DNA of 64,000 nucleotides from Spirodela intermedia (Eukaryota > Streptophyta > Magnoliopsida > Alismatales > Araceae): assembly GCA_902729315.2 (NCBI GenBank), contig LR746274.1, forward strand, positions 5,639,037-5,703,036, given 5' to 3'. Numbering within the stretch: the first letter of the stretch is position 1; every line of letters starts with the position of its first letter. The translations under genes and the position numbers were made by a program. The notes beneath the pieces are model-generated. The model saw nothing but the letters and a program-made list of their open reading frames with translations. It was not told where the DNA came from and ran no database searches. This document shows positions 24,031-35,479 of this stretch, in pieces.

Positions 24031-24420
24031 AATGATGGGATTTACACACTCCAAAAGGAGTTAAGATAGATATGCCACTCATAGTCCTATTATGAGAAGA
24101 AAGGGGCTCAAAAGTAAATTACTCTAGAAGAAAGAAAAGACAAATATGTCATCCAAAGACAGGGAAAAAAGATCTCTTAAGTAAATTACAAAGGAAGGGG
24201 AGGAGAGTTACATGACATCATAATGGAAAAGGGAGGGGGATTTTCATAGTTAGTCACAACCAGACAAAGAGAGTCCTCTCAAAAAACTATTGTTAGGTTT
24301 GTAAGTTCATGTTGACAAAATCCTAATATATAAGTTCTAGTTTCGTTATATTCCCTCTATATTTGCCTTGCTATTACAAGATAGGTTCATGCCATATTTT
24401 TAAATACAAAATGTCAGTGT
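24031..24420 (+). repeat. LTR-like sequence following the gypsy relic
   Basis: It starts with tgatgggattt straight after the purine tract. It aligns with 29,490-29,800 (shared elements include aagatagata, cttaagtaaattac and aatatgtca-ccaaa), where a gag start follows. That pairing supports reading both as LTRs of one family. Exact ends and target-site duplication are unclear. Confidence 0.55.
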
Positions 24421-25290
24421 CTAATTACTACTATTAATATATACCATATAATTTATCATTCTACTATTATTTACTCGGTGTTTAATTTGCCATTTTATTT
24501 TGGTCTTGATAACCCTTTTATTGTTTTTAGAATTTACCAACCAAAAGGAGTTAAGCTTTCCTATTGTAGCTTTAGTGACCGAATAACTTGAGATTTTCTC
24601 AACTTGTTCGTTACATTTTTCTACATTTTTCTTATATATTTTATGAATGAGTCCGGGAAGTTTTCTTTCATTATTTTGCTGATGACTATGTCCCTGATGG
24701 GAAACATGGATAACCAAAGTTTGCGTTACAGGTAATGATAAAAAACTAAGAAAAGTTCATCAAGTCTTCAACAACTAATCCGTAAGGTAAATAAGAGATA
24801 GGATTATTCAAGGCGTCTTCTCGGGGAAGGCAATAATGTATTCTTATCTTAAACAGATAATGTCTAGGAGACCACCATCAGCTTCCAAAATGGTAAATAA
24901 TAATCAAAATCGGGAGCTCATGCACGTGACTCCATGGTCTTGACCTGAGATCAAAACTCTGCTCAAGAATCAGGAGCTGCTTGCTTTCTATCCCCTCCAT
25001 CGAAGAAGAGGTGGGCTGCTATGGAGGAAGAGAATGTAAGCTTCGACCTACCTATCCTTTATCATCTGATAAGCTGGACAAGCATAATTTCAACGTATGA
25101 CAACTTCGAAGATTCTTTCACCTTTTATCTATTTTAGTAATTTATTAATTTACGGTGTGGTGTAACTCCCGTCTCAACAGCTACCTGGTGCAGTTTGACG
25201 TCGCCGACGTTTTTATACTTGTCAATTATAGAAAAAAAACCTAAAGAAAGAATGATTGAACATCAGAGAATGGCCAGCGCTAAATAGTCG
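24421..25290. repeat. duplication unit 1, distal part (matches 35,480-36,465)
   Basis: Aligns in direct orientation with 35,480-36,465. Long shared runs include aagaaaagttcatcaagtct, aggattattcaaggcgtctt and ctacctatcctttatcatct. The second copy has insertions (for example near 35,730 and 36,010). An 18-codon frame starting at ATG 25,021 keeps the same peptide as in the second copy (see findings). No gene is otherwise supportable. Confidence 0.85.
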
Positions 25291-25483
25291 ATCGTTGAAT
25301 AAATGAGCATCCCTCTCTACACTCCTCCACGACGGTCACCGCTTCCTCTGAATGAAAGGGTATGTATTCTTCTGTGAGTCGCGCATGGCGTCACGCATGA
25401 CCTCATGCGTGCCGGCTGGCAGCCGCGACTTTAATATATTATCCCATATATATCTAAGTAAGCTACAAAAAAGCCCGACGTAG

Positions 25484-25652
25484 GGCCCAGGGATCCTGCA
25501 TCAAGCCCAGGGCTGAGGGATCCAGTACCCGAAAAGCGACGCCCTGCTAACGCTTTGCCGTTCCCCGCTGCACGGGATCGTTCTGCGCCACCAGTACCGT
25601 CGGGTAGGAGGGCGACTGAAGCTGTCGCGTAGGGCCCAGGGATCCGGCATCC
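25484..25652. repeat. short direct repeat in the 3' end of the transporter pseudogene
   Basis: The string tagggcccagggatcc followed by t or g and then gcatc occurs at about 25,483 and again at about 25,631, about 148 bases apart. This suggests a small local duplication at the decayed C-terminal end of the pseudogene. Confidence 0.7.
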
Positions 25653-27249
25653 CCCACAGATCTGGCCTTCCGCGTCCGGATGTGGAGGATGCAAGTCCCG
25701 ACGAGGAACGTCCTCTCGTAGCACTGAGCTCCCATGCAAACCCCTGTCTGTTCTCGCTGGACTCGCCTCTCCGGTACACGAACGCGGCGAAGAAGCCGTA
25801 GAGGAGCGACCCTATGGGGCTGTTGGATACGACGATGTTGTGGTTGATGGCGAAGAACTCGGACCCGAAGAGCTCCGAGGTTGCAGAGACGGAGGTGATG
25901 GCCCCCGTGCAGGTCCCTATCACCACGCTCCCGGCGTATAGGCACGCGTTCCCGTGATTGAGAAGTAGGAAGAACCCTCCGGCCATGGGCGCCGTCAGGC
26001 CAGCCATGAGAGCTGGCCTCGGCACCTCGTACATATTCCTGGAAAGGGAGGGCGTCGGAAGAAGATTGGGTTAGAGCGAAGGGTTAGAGGAGGACAAGGC
26101 GTCATCGTATGGTGAAGGCTTTACCTTAAGTCAACGAAGTCCGCGAGGGAGACCGTGTAGCGGCCGAAGAACCCGAAGGCGAAGGCCAGGGAGACCACAC
26201 CAGATGTCTTGGAGAGCCCGCGGAACTCCACGATCTGCCCGAGGTTCCTCAGGTAGACCAGCCCCACCGTCTGCTCAAGCATGTAGCCGACGAAGTACAG
26301 CCAGAACTCCGGCATCCTCACCATGTCGCTTGCCGCCACCTTCCGCTCCTCGGTGGCCTCCTCCAATCCTCCAGGCGCCGCCAACCCCTCCTCCATCTTA
26401 ACAGCCTCCGCCGGCGCAGTGGCTTCCGCCGTCTGGCTATCAACACTGGCCCCCCCACTTCGGTGACGTTTCGCTCCATAAGCTCCCACACTTTGGCGGC
26501 CGCCGGCAAGGCCAGCAACGGCGCCAGAGGGCACCCGAAGCTCCACATGGTCCACGTCGACGTAGACCACAAGCTGCTAAAAATAGCACACGCCCCATTC
26601 GCCATGGCTATGGCGAAAACCAGGACAAACCCTCCGCCAGACCGTGGCTCGTCTTCCGACAAGACGACCCTTGCAATGGGCAGGGCCAACAAGGTGATCG
26701 CCACTGGTACCAACGCATTGAGGAGGAGGTACGCCCTCGCCTTCTGGTGGGGGAGCGGCTGGAAAAAGGCGTAGGCCAGGACTTTGTACGCCACTGGGCT
26801 TAGTCCGAAATAGCTCGTGGAGAGCCCCAGGCGACCCTGGCCTCTGATCCGAAGTTCCTCAGGCACACTTCGAAGCAGACGGTGTTGATCCAGAAGGCGG
26901 CGTTCCCCCCAGTGACATTCAGCAGGAACACCTGCCAGTACGACGCGGAGGCGAGGCCCTCGCCAACGAGGAGGAACTGCACCCTGTAACCCACCAGCCC
27001 TAGAACCGCGCCGATGAGGAGCACCGCCCAAAGAGGTAGGTGGACCACGGCCACGCCGGAGAGCCAGGCGAGAAGCTTTCCGGCCTCGGAAGCGAAGGCG
27101 AGGGCGTTGAGCTGCACCTGGGAGATGGAGAGGACCTGCTTGAGGTTGGAGGAGTAGTCGGGGAAGTTGGAGCTTGCCCCGTTGGCCAGGTGTAGCAAGA
27201 TGAGCCCCACCAAGCTGAGCCACCGCAGCGGAGTCGGGAAGGTCGCCAT
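25547..27249 (-). pseudogene. nodulin-like / NFD4-like MFS transporter pseudogene
   Basis: Minus-strand ATG at 27,249 opens a polytopic membrane protein of the nodulin-like MFS family (start MATFPTPLRWLSLVGLILL; WINTVCFEVCLRNF at about residues 125-140). Three frame changes break it. One is at about 26,824-26,834, after which GLSTSYFGLSPVAYKVLA continues in another frame. One lies in a C7 run at 26,450-26,456, which needs one more base. One is at about 25,736-25,744, before CMGAQCYERTFLV. An 86-base GT-AG intron (26,039-26,124) is intact, so this is not a processed copy. After the third shift the last membrane helix is mostly missing. Known members sit in plastid, mitochondrial or plasma membranes; the substrate is unknown. 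Two shifts lie in or beside homopolymers, so some may be sequencing error, but the lost C-terminus argues for real decay. Its leader resembles that of the invertase. Confidence 0.8.
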
Positions 27250-27585
27250 ACTGAGGCGATGATCCTCTGTGCAGTTAGCGTCCAAACGTGGGGGATCTAC
27301 TTCACACAGGAGCGACAGAAGTCATTTAACTCCGAACAGAATTCCCGCAGCATTCTCTGCCACATGGCCGGCCAGATAACTTAAAAAGAGGCGGGAGGAC
27401 ACAAGATAAACAACCCCAGATATGCAAGGAAAGAGCCACTTCCGAGCGTGGGACCGATACTTGAGTGCAGAAGGGAGGCAGGGATCTTCGAGAAGCATAC
27501 CTCGGGAGGAACTCAGATCGCAGCAGACACGACGACGGAGAAGAATGAAACATGAACAAGGACTACAAGGACTACAAGGAATAGG
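27250..27585 (-). other. leader of the MFS pseudogene, not shared with the invertase
   Basis: These 336 bases between the pseudogene start codon and the duplicated block contain no feature I can identify. The junction to invertase-like sequence lies at about 27,580-27,586. Confidence 0.4.
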
Positions 27586-28165
27586 AAGAAACAGCTTCCT
27601 CTTTCCCTCCGAGACATCAAACTGAATCCACTCAACTCTCCCTCATACCCACGCACCGGCAGAAGACAACAATCCATCCAGCTACAAAGCTCTCTCAAAC
27701 AGCAGGCTTAAAGGTTGATGAACCTGATGACGACCCTTTGACTGCCACTGGATTTTAACTACCACTTGAATAATACAAGATTTAATTATAAAATAATAAA
27801 AATAATAATAATCGGGATAAAAAAACGTGGAGGGGAGCATCTCACCTACACAAGACAAAAAGGGACGTAATGAGGGAGGTGAGTTGGTTGGGTCGGGCCC
27901 ACTCGACTCCCCCCAGCTCACGACGCCGTCGGTGGCAATCATCACGTGCAACCGAGAAGTGTTATCCCCCTCCACGGCGCTGGATGAGGCAAGAAAGATA
28001 ATAGTAATGAGACAACGACACGTTGTCTTTGTTGGGCCCCACGGGCCAGGGTGGACTCTCGACAGAGGGGGCCCAAGCTAATACATTCCAAACAAGTGAA
28101 ATTGGGAAGAGCTCGTCCACAATTCAAACGTGTTAATGTAGAGGTGGAACAAATATACACAATTT
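27586..28165. repeat. second copy of the invertase leader/upstream block
   Basis: 27,586-27,730 matches 14,270-14,480 with a deletion, and 27,745-28,165 matches 15,655-16,060 nearly base for base. A CACGTG site is conserved at 27,943-27,948 (15,858-15,863 in the first copy). The block lies directly upstream of the MFS pseudogene, in the same relative orientation as the original lies to the invertase. Confidence 0.85.
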
Positions 28166-29285
28166 ATGTATTTATCCAAAAATAGTCAATTAGTTTCATG
28201 TCTAATTAAAACCTTTGTATTATTAAAGTATATTTTTTTTCCTAATTTGGGTTTTACTCCAAGGTAATTCAAGCGCCAATAATTATTTAGCCATCTCCTA
28301 GAAATACTAATGGTACAAGGAAATAAATACTCTCAAATTATTGTACGATCATTCCTTTCTAATGCCAGTGATAATTGAAATTGTGATAATGTTGTCATTT
28401 TTCTCTACCATATGGTATTAATTGCAATTAAGGTGCTTTGAACATGTGTACTAGTGATGGAACAATAACCATTCAATTTGTTGTAACTAAGTAGTGATAA
28501 TGATGAAATTGATACTTTGATCACTTAAATTATGTTTTATGAAGACATGAGATCAACTCTCACAAAAATACAAATATGAATACAAATTTGAGAGAATTAA
28601 AATGGAGCCTGTTAGAACCTTTCAATGAGATAGTGCTCTTTCAAATCTCTCAAAATGGAATCTGTTCCAAACATATATACCATGGTTCCTTACCTCGACA
28701 AGGTGCAAAGATCTAATTTCACCCTTTTAGATGCTTTTTCAGACTCATTTCCAATACTAAATAGTAGTCAAATTTGTATCCAATTCCTTGTGTCCTGTCA
28801 AATAAAATAATAGAAAGACTAGTAATACCTACTAGAAGCATTTCTATTTTTTAGTTATCCTTTGCCTCGTATTCTCCTCCTTTGTATTGTCTTTGTTTAC
28901 CTAGTATCCATTACTAGTACTATGAATGGTCTATAATTTATACGTATAAAGTCTATATATTTCTCAAAAAGAGTATAAATAAAACAGACAAAAAAAAGAC
29001 TTCACAAATCTTTTCGGCTTTTCCTTTTTTTTATCAACTTAGTATTAGAAAAGGGAGATGTGGAGATATGAAGGGTTCTAGAGGAAACCTACAACTAGTA
29101 GAGGACTAGTTTGAGAGCAAGCCCAACTCTCCCAAAAAGACTTTTTCCAAAAGTGCCCCATAGTAAGGACCCTTAGGGTCTCTTATACTCTCCCCTTTAA
29201 TGGGCCCATGGTCTAATGGCCCACAACCATCCTATCCCTTGACCTTCCCTTTTTGGGCATAAGTAACTCGAATAGTAGGCTTTGC
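28166..29285. other. AT-rich insertion, probable LTR debris
   Basis: No gene seen. This stretch interrupts the duplicated unit, which resumes at about 31,956. The sequence around 28,560-28,760 has the look of a gypsy LTR body, but I have no second copy in the window to prove it. Confidence 0.35.
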
Positions 29286-30265
29286 ATTGAGCCCAATAAA
29301 TCTAGATTTAATTAAGTCATTCATGGGGGATGTTTCTAAACTTGGATTGGGTTTGGTCTCTATCAAAGATGTAGTACAATTGGGTTGGACACGGCATGAC
29401 CCAAACCCAAGCCCACTAAACCCCCTAAGTAGGTCACACTATGGCATGCAAAAATATCTTTGGCTCCTATGGCCTCTGGTTGAGTTACTAAAGGGTGAGT
29501 ATAAGATAGATACACTACCTAAGGCCCAATAAAGAAAATGGCTCTTAAGTAAATTACTTGAGGAATAAAAGATAAATATGTCACCCAAATACCTTGGAAA
29601 GAAAAGGCTCCTAAAGAAATTTCACAAGAAGGGGGAGAAGGGTTTTAAGAGATTGTAAATAAGAAAGGATGGGAGGATTTTTCTGGTAAGCCATAGGGAA
29701 AGAGATAGTCATCTCGAAAGACTATCATTCAGATGGTAAGTTTGTGTTATAGAGTTCTTCTTAGAATCATGACCTATCACTTCTTCACATTTCTTCATAT
29801 TATTTCTATTTGTCTAACGACTCTTGGATTTGTTCTTATGAAGTGATGTCAAAGCAAGGTTTGATGGCACCCAAAACCAAAGAATGAAGAATCAAGAATT
29901 TTGAAAAAAGAGGTGGAAGACATCAAAGATGATTTGAACAATTGCTAGAGATGGAAATAAAATATAGACAACATGTCTCATAGCTTAGCTGAATGCAAGC
30001 AAATGATAGAGGAGATTTGATACTTAATCTACTCTGCAAGAAAAATCAAGACAAAGCAAAAGCATCACTTGGTATACAAAGAATTGAGCATTTGGCTACA
30101 AGAGGTGGTGTAAGAAGAGGAAGAACAAGCATAGAATTTGGAATGGGACATAACTATTGTACTAAGTTTTGAAGGGTAGAAGATGATTGGAGGTGACCTT
30201 ATTTAGTAGAGATAATCCAAATTGATAGATTTTCCTTCCAAAATTATGTTTTTTGAATTGTATGA
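29286..30265 (+). mobile_element. LTR end plus decayed Ty3/gypsy gag start
   Basis: 29,490-29,800 matches the LTR-like sequence at 24,031-24,420. It is followed at about 29,845 by a tgtcaaagcaagg-like stretch where a tRNA primer-binding site is expected. A decayed gag then runs to about 30,230; across stops it reads KKRGGRHQR, and another frame gives SHSLAECKQMIEEI. It is the 5' end of a dead element of the same family as the integrase relic at 22.8-24.0 kb. Confidence 0.55.
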
Positions 30266-31955
30266 CTAGTTGAAACACAAAGAGGGAGGGTGAATTGAAA
30301 TTTTTATAAATTTTATCAAGTTTTATTTTTAGGTTGATTTCTCACAAAGGCTTATCTATAGGTCAACACAAGTGATCTATACATCAATAGATTTTGTGTG
30401 TGTGTGTGTCAATACATGCACGAAAAGCTGTTCATATCAGTACCACCTTACAATACTCTCTTTCTAAAATTACAAAACTTGTATACTAGTTCACCCCTCA
30501 CTCATTTACTTCCCATCTTTTGGAGTAAGTTATACTTAATCTTATGTCCTAAAAAATATACACTGATTTTAATGACACATACTTTAATTAGGTTGATTTC
30601 TCATATCAATTGATCTATATGTCGATACAAGTAGTCTTTATATCAATAAATGAGATGTGTGTGTTGACACATTCAAAAAAATATTCATAGGAGTAAGACC
30701 TCTCAATAATTTCTCATAAAAGACAAATTTTGACATTGATTTTAACAAGATTACCAACCTAAATCCTTTAAGTTCATCTCTATTGAGACACGAGCCCTTC
30801 TTCAATCAAATATAGTTATAAACACCTTGTACTTTCACAAAATTCACTCTCTAGTAACAAGTTAGTAATCTCATGGCATGATGCACTAATTACAATTTAG
30901 TCATCAGTGATATTAGTATGAAGATCCTGATGGAAGGAGCTAAATCTCTAAGTATTTGTCCTTGTTTTAGTCAGGAACTCTTTTTTCATATAAAGTCCTT
31001 TGTGTGATACCATTTTCTCATTGTTTTTAGATCTCTAATGTTCAAGGTGTCCACACAAACTATTGTTATCTCTGAAGTATGCAGCTCTCACGTTTTGATC
31101 TTCCAAATTTAGATTCTCACTACTTTATCGTCAGATGAATTAAATTTGAATCATAATTCTTAATTTGATGAGAAATAACATGTTCAATGTGGGCTCCAAA
31201 TAATTTTATTTTATTTGTGCCCACATACTTGTCTAATGTATCACTTCAACATAAAACTTTGTAAAAAAACAATCTTCAATCTACTCCCTATGTGCTTGTT
31301 GATTTGAAACTCGTAATAGTGTGGAGAACCTATATAATATCATGGAACACTACATCACAATGATTAGATCATCATAAATATAACATGGATGAAATATTAT
31401 ATTTCTGCTAATGTGATGGCATAAATAATGTGTTGGCACATTTAATTAAACTTTTATTTGTAGATATTCCTATTTTTTTCAAAAATTATTAATATAGAAA
31501 AATTACTTAATTTCAAGGCTAAAACCCTTAAAATTAATCATTAGAGATGAAATCATAATAATTAGATAAAGATTTTAATTTTTATTATTGAATATATTTA
31601 TGTATTTAGATATATTAATTTAGCATTGAAATCAACGTCCATATGAGATTTTTGGCATAGAAATTAGCATATAACATTTTCAATAACTTTTTACTAAAAT
31701 GATTATCAAAAATATTTTTGGACAAGATGGATAAATGGTAGAATTCCAATATGATTTTAAGCTCATGTAAGTATCTATTAGAAGACCATTTGAAGATATG
31801 TATGTTGGGACTAAATGAATAAAATATTTTACGATGAAAATGTTTTAAAATATATAATTGAACGATAAACTCATACTATGAGAAAAATAGAGAATATTAT
31901 AGTTAAAATCAGACGAAATTTGTGGGATACGATCATCATTAGATGTGAGAGAAAT
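30266..31955. mobile_element. possible SIRE/Maximus-like copia LTR fragment
   Basis: The boundary string gttgaaacacaaagaggg followed by agggtgaattg resembles the polypurine tract and LTR start of SIRE/Maximus copia elements, known to me as a family feature. Downstream are repeated blocks with ggttgatttctca followed by gtcaacacaag- or gtcgatacaag-like motifs (about 30,330-30,400 and 30,590-30,680) and a (TG)n run near 30,393-30,409. No protein-coding relic is readable. Confidence 0.4.
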
Positions 31956-34900
31956 TAAATAAATTAGCTGCCTTTAAAACTGACACATATATAGGTTTGT
32001 GAAATTCCATTGGAATGGAATTTTAAATAAGAATACAATGAAGAAACCAACCATTCAGATACAAATAATTCAATTGTTTATGGGTTATACAAGATTACTG
32101 AAATTATATTTTCATTCAAAGGTAAAATTGTTTAAACTTCCAAAATTCATCTAAAGATGAATTCAATACAAAAAAAAATACAAACTATCCAAAGGGCAAT
32201 GATTTTTTCAAATTTTACAAAGGTTTTATGTATTTTTCTAGATGTGCACAACACCAATTGAGGTCCACTCAACTATTTGTTGAGCTGACCATTAGACTTG
32301 ATAAGTTCAAATAATAAAAGTGAACATCTCACCCAAATTAGGATAAGATGGTAAAATTTGGGGCAAGAAGAATAATCTTAAAAAGAAATATAAAAGACTC
32401 AAGTTGATAGTGATCCTCACCTCTTTGTTCATCCTCTAACTTAGCTTTTACAATCATCTTCATTCATAAGTGAGAGCTACACTAAGAAAGCTTCACCACT
32501 CACATATATGTATGCATACAAGTATGAATCTTTACTCACATAGTAGAATTGAATAGTTGTGATGTATGGGAGAATTAATCACAATAAGTCAAATGTAATC
32601 AGAATTGATGATTAATAACTTAGAAAGTAGATGTAGTTTTTAGCAAGTCAAACCACTATAAAATCTTAGCTTGACTATTTATCTTCTTTCTTCCTTTATT
32701 AAGCATAAGTAAATTATATTTAAATTTAACTAAAGAAGAAAAAATTATGAAGAATAAGTATGTTCATAGAAAAACCACAACAATAATATTAATGAACAGA
32801 TTCAATCCCCATTTCTCTATTCACTAGTAAATCATCTAGGGACCAGCATAAATCAATGATAGAATTCTAATGTAATTTTGAGCTGATGCTAGCATCTTTG
32901 GAAAAACTATCAAAAAAAGTATTGGAGACAACTTTAATCAAAAGACTGAAGCAAGACATCTTTGAAATCAACTTTAAAGACTACACAGCTAGTAGTTGAG
33001 AAAAATGACACCTTGAAATTAACTCAGAAATGTAGTGGGAAAAAACCATCCATAACCATGTCTTATAAGGGGAGCATTACATACTTGGGTTGTGGAAATA
33101 CTAAGAATGTTGATCGCATTCCAAGCAAAGATAAACAAATGAGAAAAATCTAAAGAACTTCTCACATGTAAGGATGCATATTGAAGAGTATGTGTATCAA
33201 CCCTTGTTGTGAACAACTTGTTGATGTCTAGTTTTGAAGATTATAAGTTTTTTTATTAAAAAGTCACTTTATAATACTTTACATCAATAAAATTTGAAAA
33301 ATATTTTTGATTCATAAGTCTAACTTATTTGAATTAAATAGTTGATACATTAAATAGACTACTTATAATGAATTCCTTGTCTAATCATTAAAATTTCAGT
33401 TAGAATGTTTTAATAGAAAATTTTCAATCTTAAGGTTAATTTAGTTTTCTATTTTACAATTATTTGAGAATAAATAATTACTAATTCAACAAAGATCTAC
33501 AAATAAGAAGTTAAATATATGTCATTTAAAATCCTATGACATGTATCGACACACGTTACACATGATCAATGTGTCAACACATTCATGAAATTAGAATATT
33601 ATATATATATAGATTATGTGTATAATTATCTAACTATTGTATTGTGGTATTTATCTATTTTATGTTATTATTATATGATATTAGACATGTTCTCTAAAAT
33701 ATTAAAAATATAAATAAATAAGAAAGTAAAGAATTGATTGAATATTTATTTTTTTAAAATTTTATGTCAACAATGAAATATCAAATAAGTATAATGAAAA
33801 AAAATGAAGTTAAATTATATGATATGGAACCAACATAGATGCTAAGGTGTCCTCCATCAACATAGAAAGATTTAGTTCCAATGAATTCAAAAGACAATAC
33901 GAATAGGGAAAATCGAAGAGCAGAAAGTCAACATATAAAAGTCACATATTATAGAAAATGATAAGACTTTAAGAAGTAAACTTAAAATTTTCATAGAAAA
34001 GTTGAGAAACTAATATAAGATCAAAGTCAACTTATAAGAGATTATTTCTACATAAAAAAGTAACTAATATATTTAGAGATTCAATACTTTATATTGAAAT
34101 TTTTACATTATATACTTCAATGATGACTCCAACATCTTCTTTATCAACTTAATATAGCAATCAAACAACTATATAACTAGAATCAATACTCTCTGGCAAA
34201 ATCTAATATAATAAAGTTTTGATAAAAGAGTGAATTTGGCAAAGGCACACACTGTGTTTAGCCTTATCTCACTAGAAAGGGGCTAGTGTGTTGAAATGCC
34301 TAACAAAATTAAGAGCTTTGGGACATTAAATCAATTAAAATCAGTACATTCCTAAGGAGAATAATCAAAACTAAATAATAAGTTCATTTGGGAGTAAGTA
34401 ATTGAGTGAAGGAAGAACCAATATAAAAGTTGTGTTTATGATAAGAAACTACTATAAACAACCTTTTATGTGTGTTGGTATAAAGATTACTTATATTGAC
34501 ACAAATCAATATACGTAAGAAATAAACTTAGAACTAAAGAATCATCCAAAAAAATTATAAAAACCTCAGCTCACTTTCTCTCCCTCACCCCTTGTCTTGG
34601 TATTTCATTTCATAATACAAGTCCAACATAACTCCCACAATAGACATAAAAATCATCAAACTAAGGTCTAATTTGACAAAAGCAGAAATCCAAACAAAGA
34701 GAGCAAAATGAGTATGTTCTTTTCTATGATGATAAATATAGTTCATGCCACATTTATAAAAGAGAGCTACAAATTATTTTAGTACAAGACGATAACCAAA
34801 ATGCACTTATCAATTTAGATAAGGTGAACCTTAATGTTTGAAATAAAGTCAAAGAGAGATGAATAAAGGTAAGAATACGATAAAGTATTATGGTATCAAT

Positions 34901-35275
34901 CAAATTGGTGTTGGGGTTAACAAAACTCATTTATATGAAGCTAACAAAGAATGAAAAAATCAAAATGTGACAATCATAATAGATTATGAGACATCATAAT
35001 TTAATTACAACTAAATAAGCAAACCAATTTTAATGATCATTAGTGGCAATAAGAAATTATATAATGATGATGGGTAATGATTTGGCAAATAGAGGATTTA
35101 TAATAGAGTAATTATGGAAATCCAAGGATTGATAATAATATAAAACTAATTATGTCTTCAATTGAGTAGTGTCAATGTGATCATTAGAATATAATGATTA
35201 AGAAAGTTGGGGACAACAAAGGCAAACTAAAGAAACTTAATTGAGTTTCATTATGAGCAACACAAATAAAGTGAG
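31956..35275. repeat. duplication unit 2, proximal part (matches 16,100-19,440)
   Basis: Direct-orientation match to unit 1 with point changes and small indels. For example, tttatgtgtgttggtataaagattac here corresponds to the same string with one change at about 18,628. It carries the second gag fragment. No intact gene is present. Confidence 0.85.
32880..33150 (+). mobile_element. Ty3/gypsy gag fragment, sister of 17,028-17,345
   Basis: It shows the same order as the first copy (KTTQLVVEKNDTLKLTQ, then a zinc-knuckle-like YLGCGNTKNVDRIP). It lacks about 35 bases found in the first copy around the VEVQLHKS segment. It is non-functional. Confidence 0.6.
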
Positions 35276-35479
35276 TGACTTCCAAGCTAACATGTAATAG
35301 TATCGACATATTGAAACAAATTGTTGAGATAAGAAAAAGGAACTAGTAAATATTATTAGAGAAAATGATCAGAATAATTTATTCCTTACTTTTGCATCTT
35401 CAAATACAAAAGAGTGTCATTGCACCTCACTATATAATGTCTCTCTAATGCATAACCATGTTAGTGACTGATATCTCGT
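35276..35479. other. unit 2 junction in place of the 5 kb found in unit 1
   Basis: About 200 bases with no counterpart in unit 1 join the proximal and distal matching parts. In unit 1 the same place holds about 5 kb, including the gypsy integrase relic. This indicates an insertion in unit 1 or a deletion in unit 2. Confidence 0.6.
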
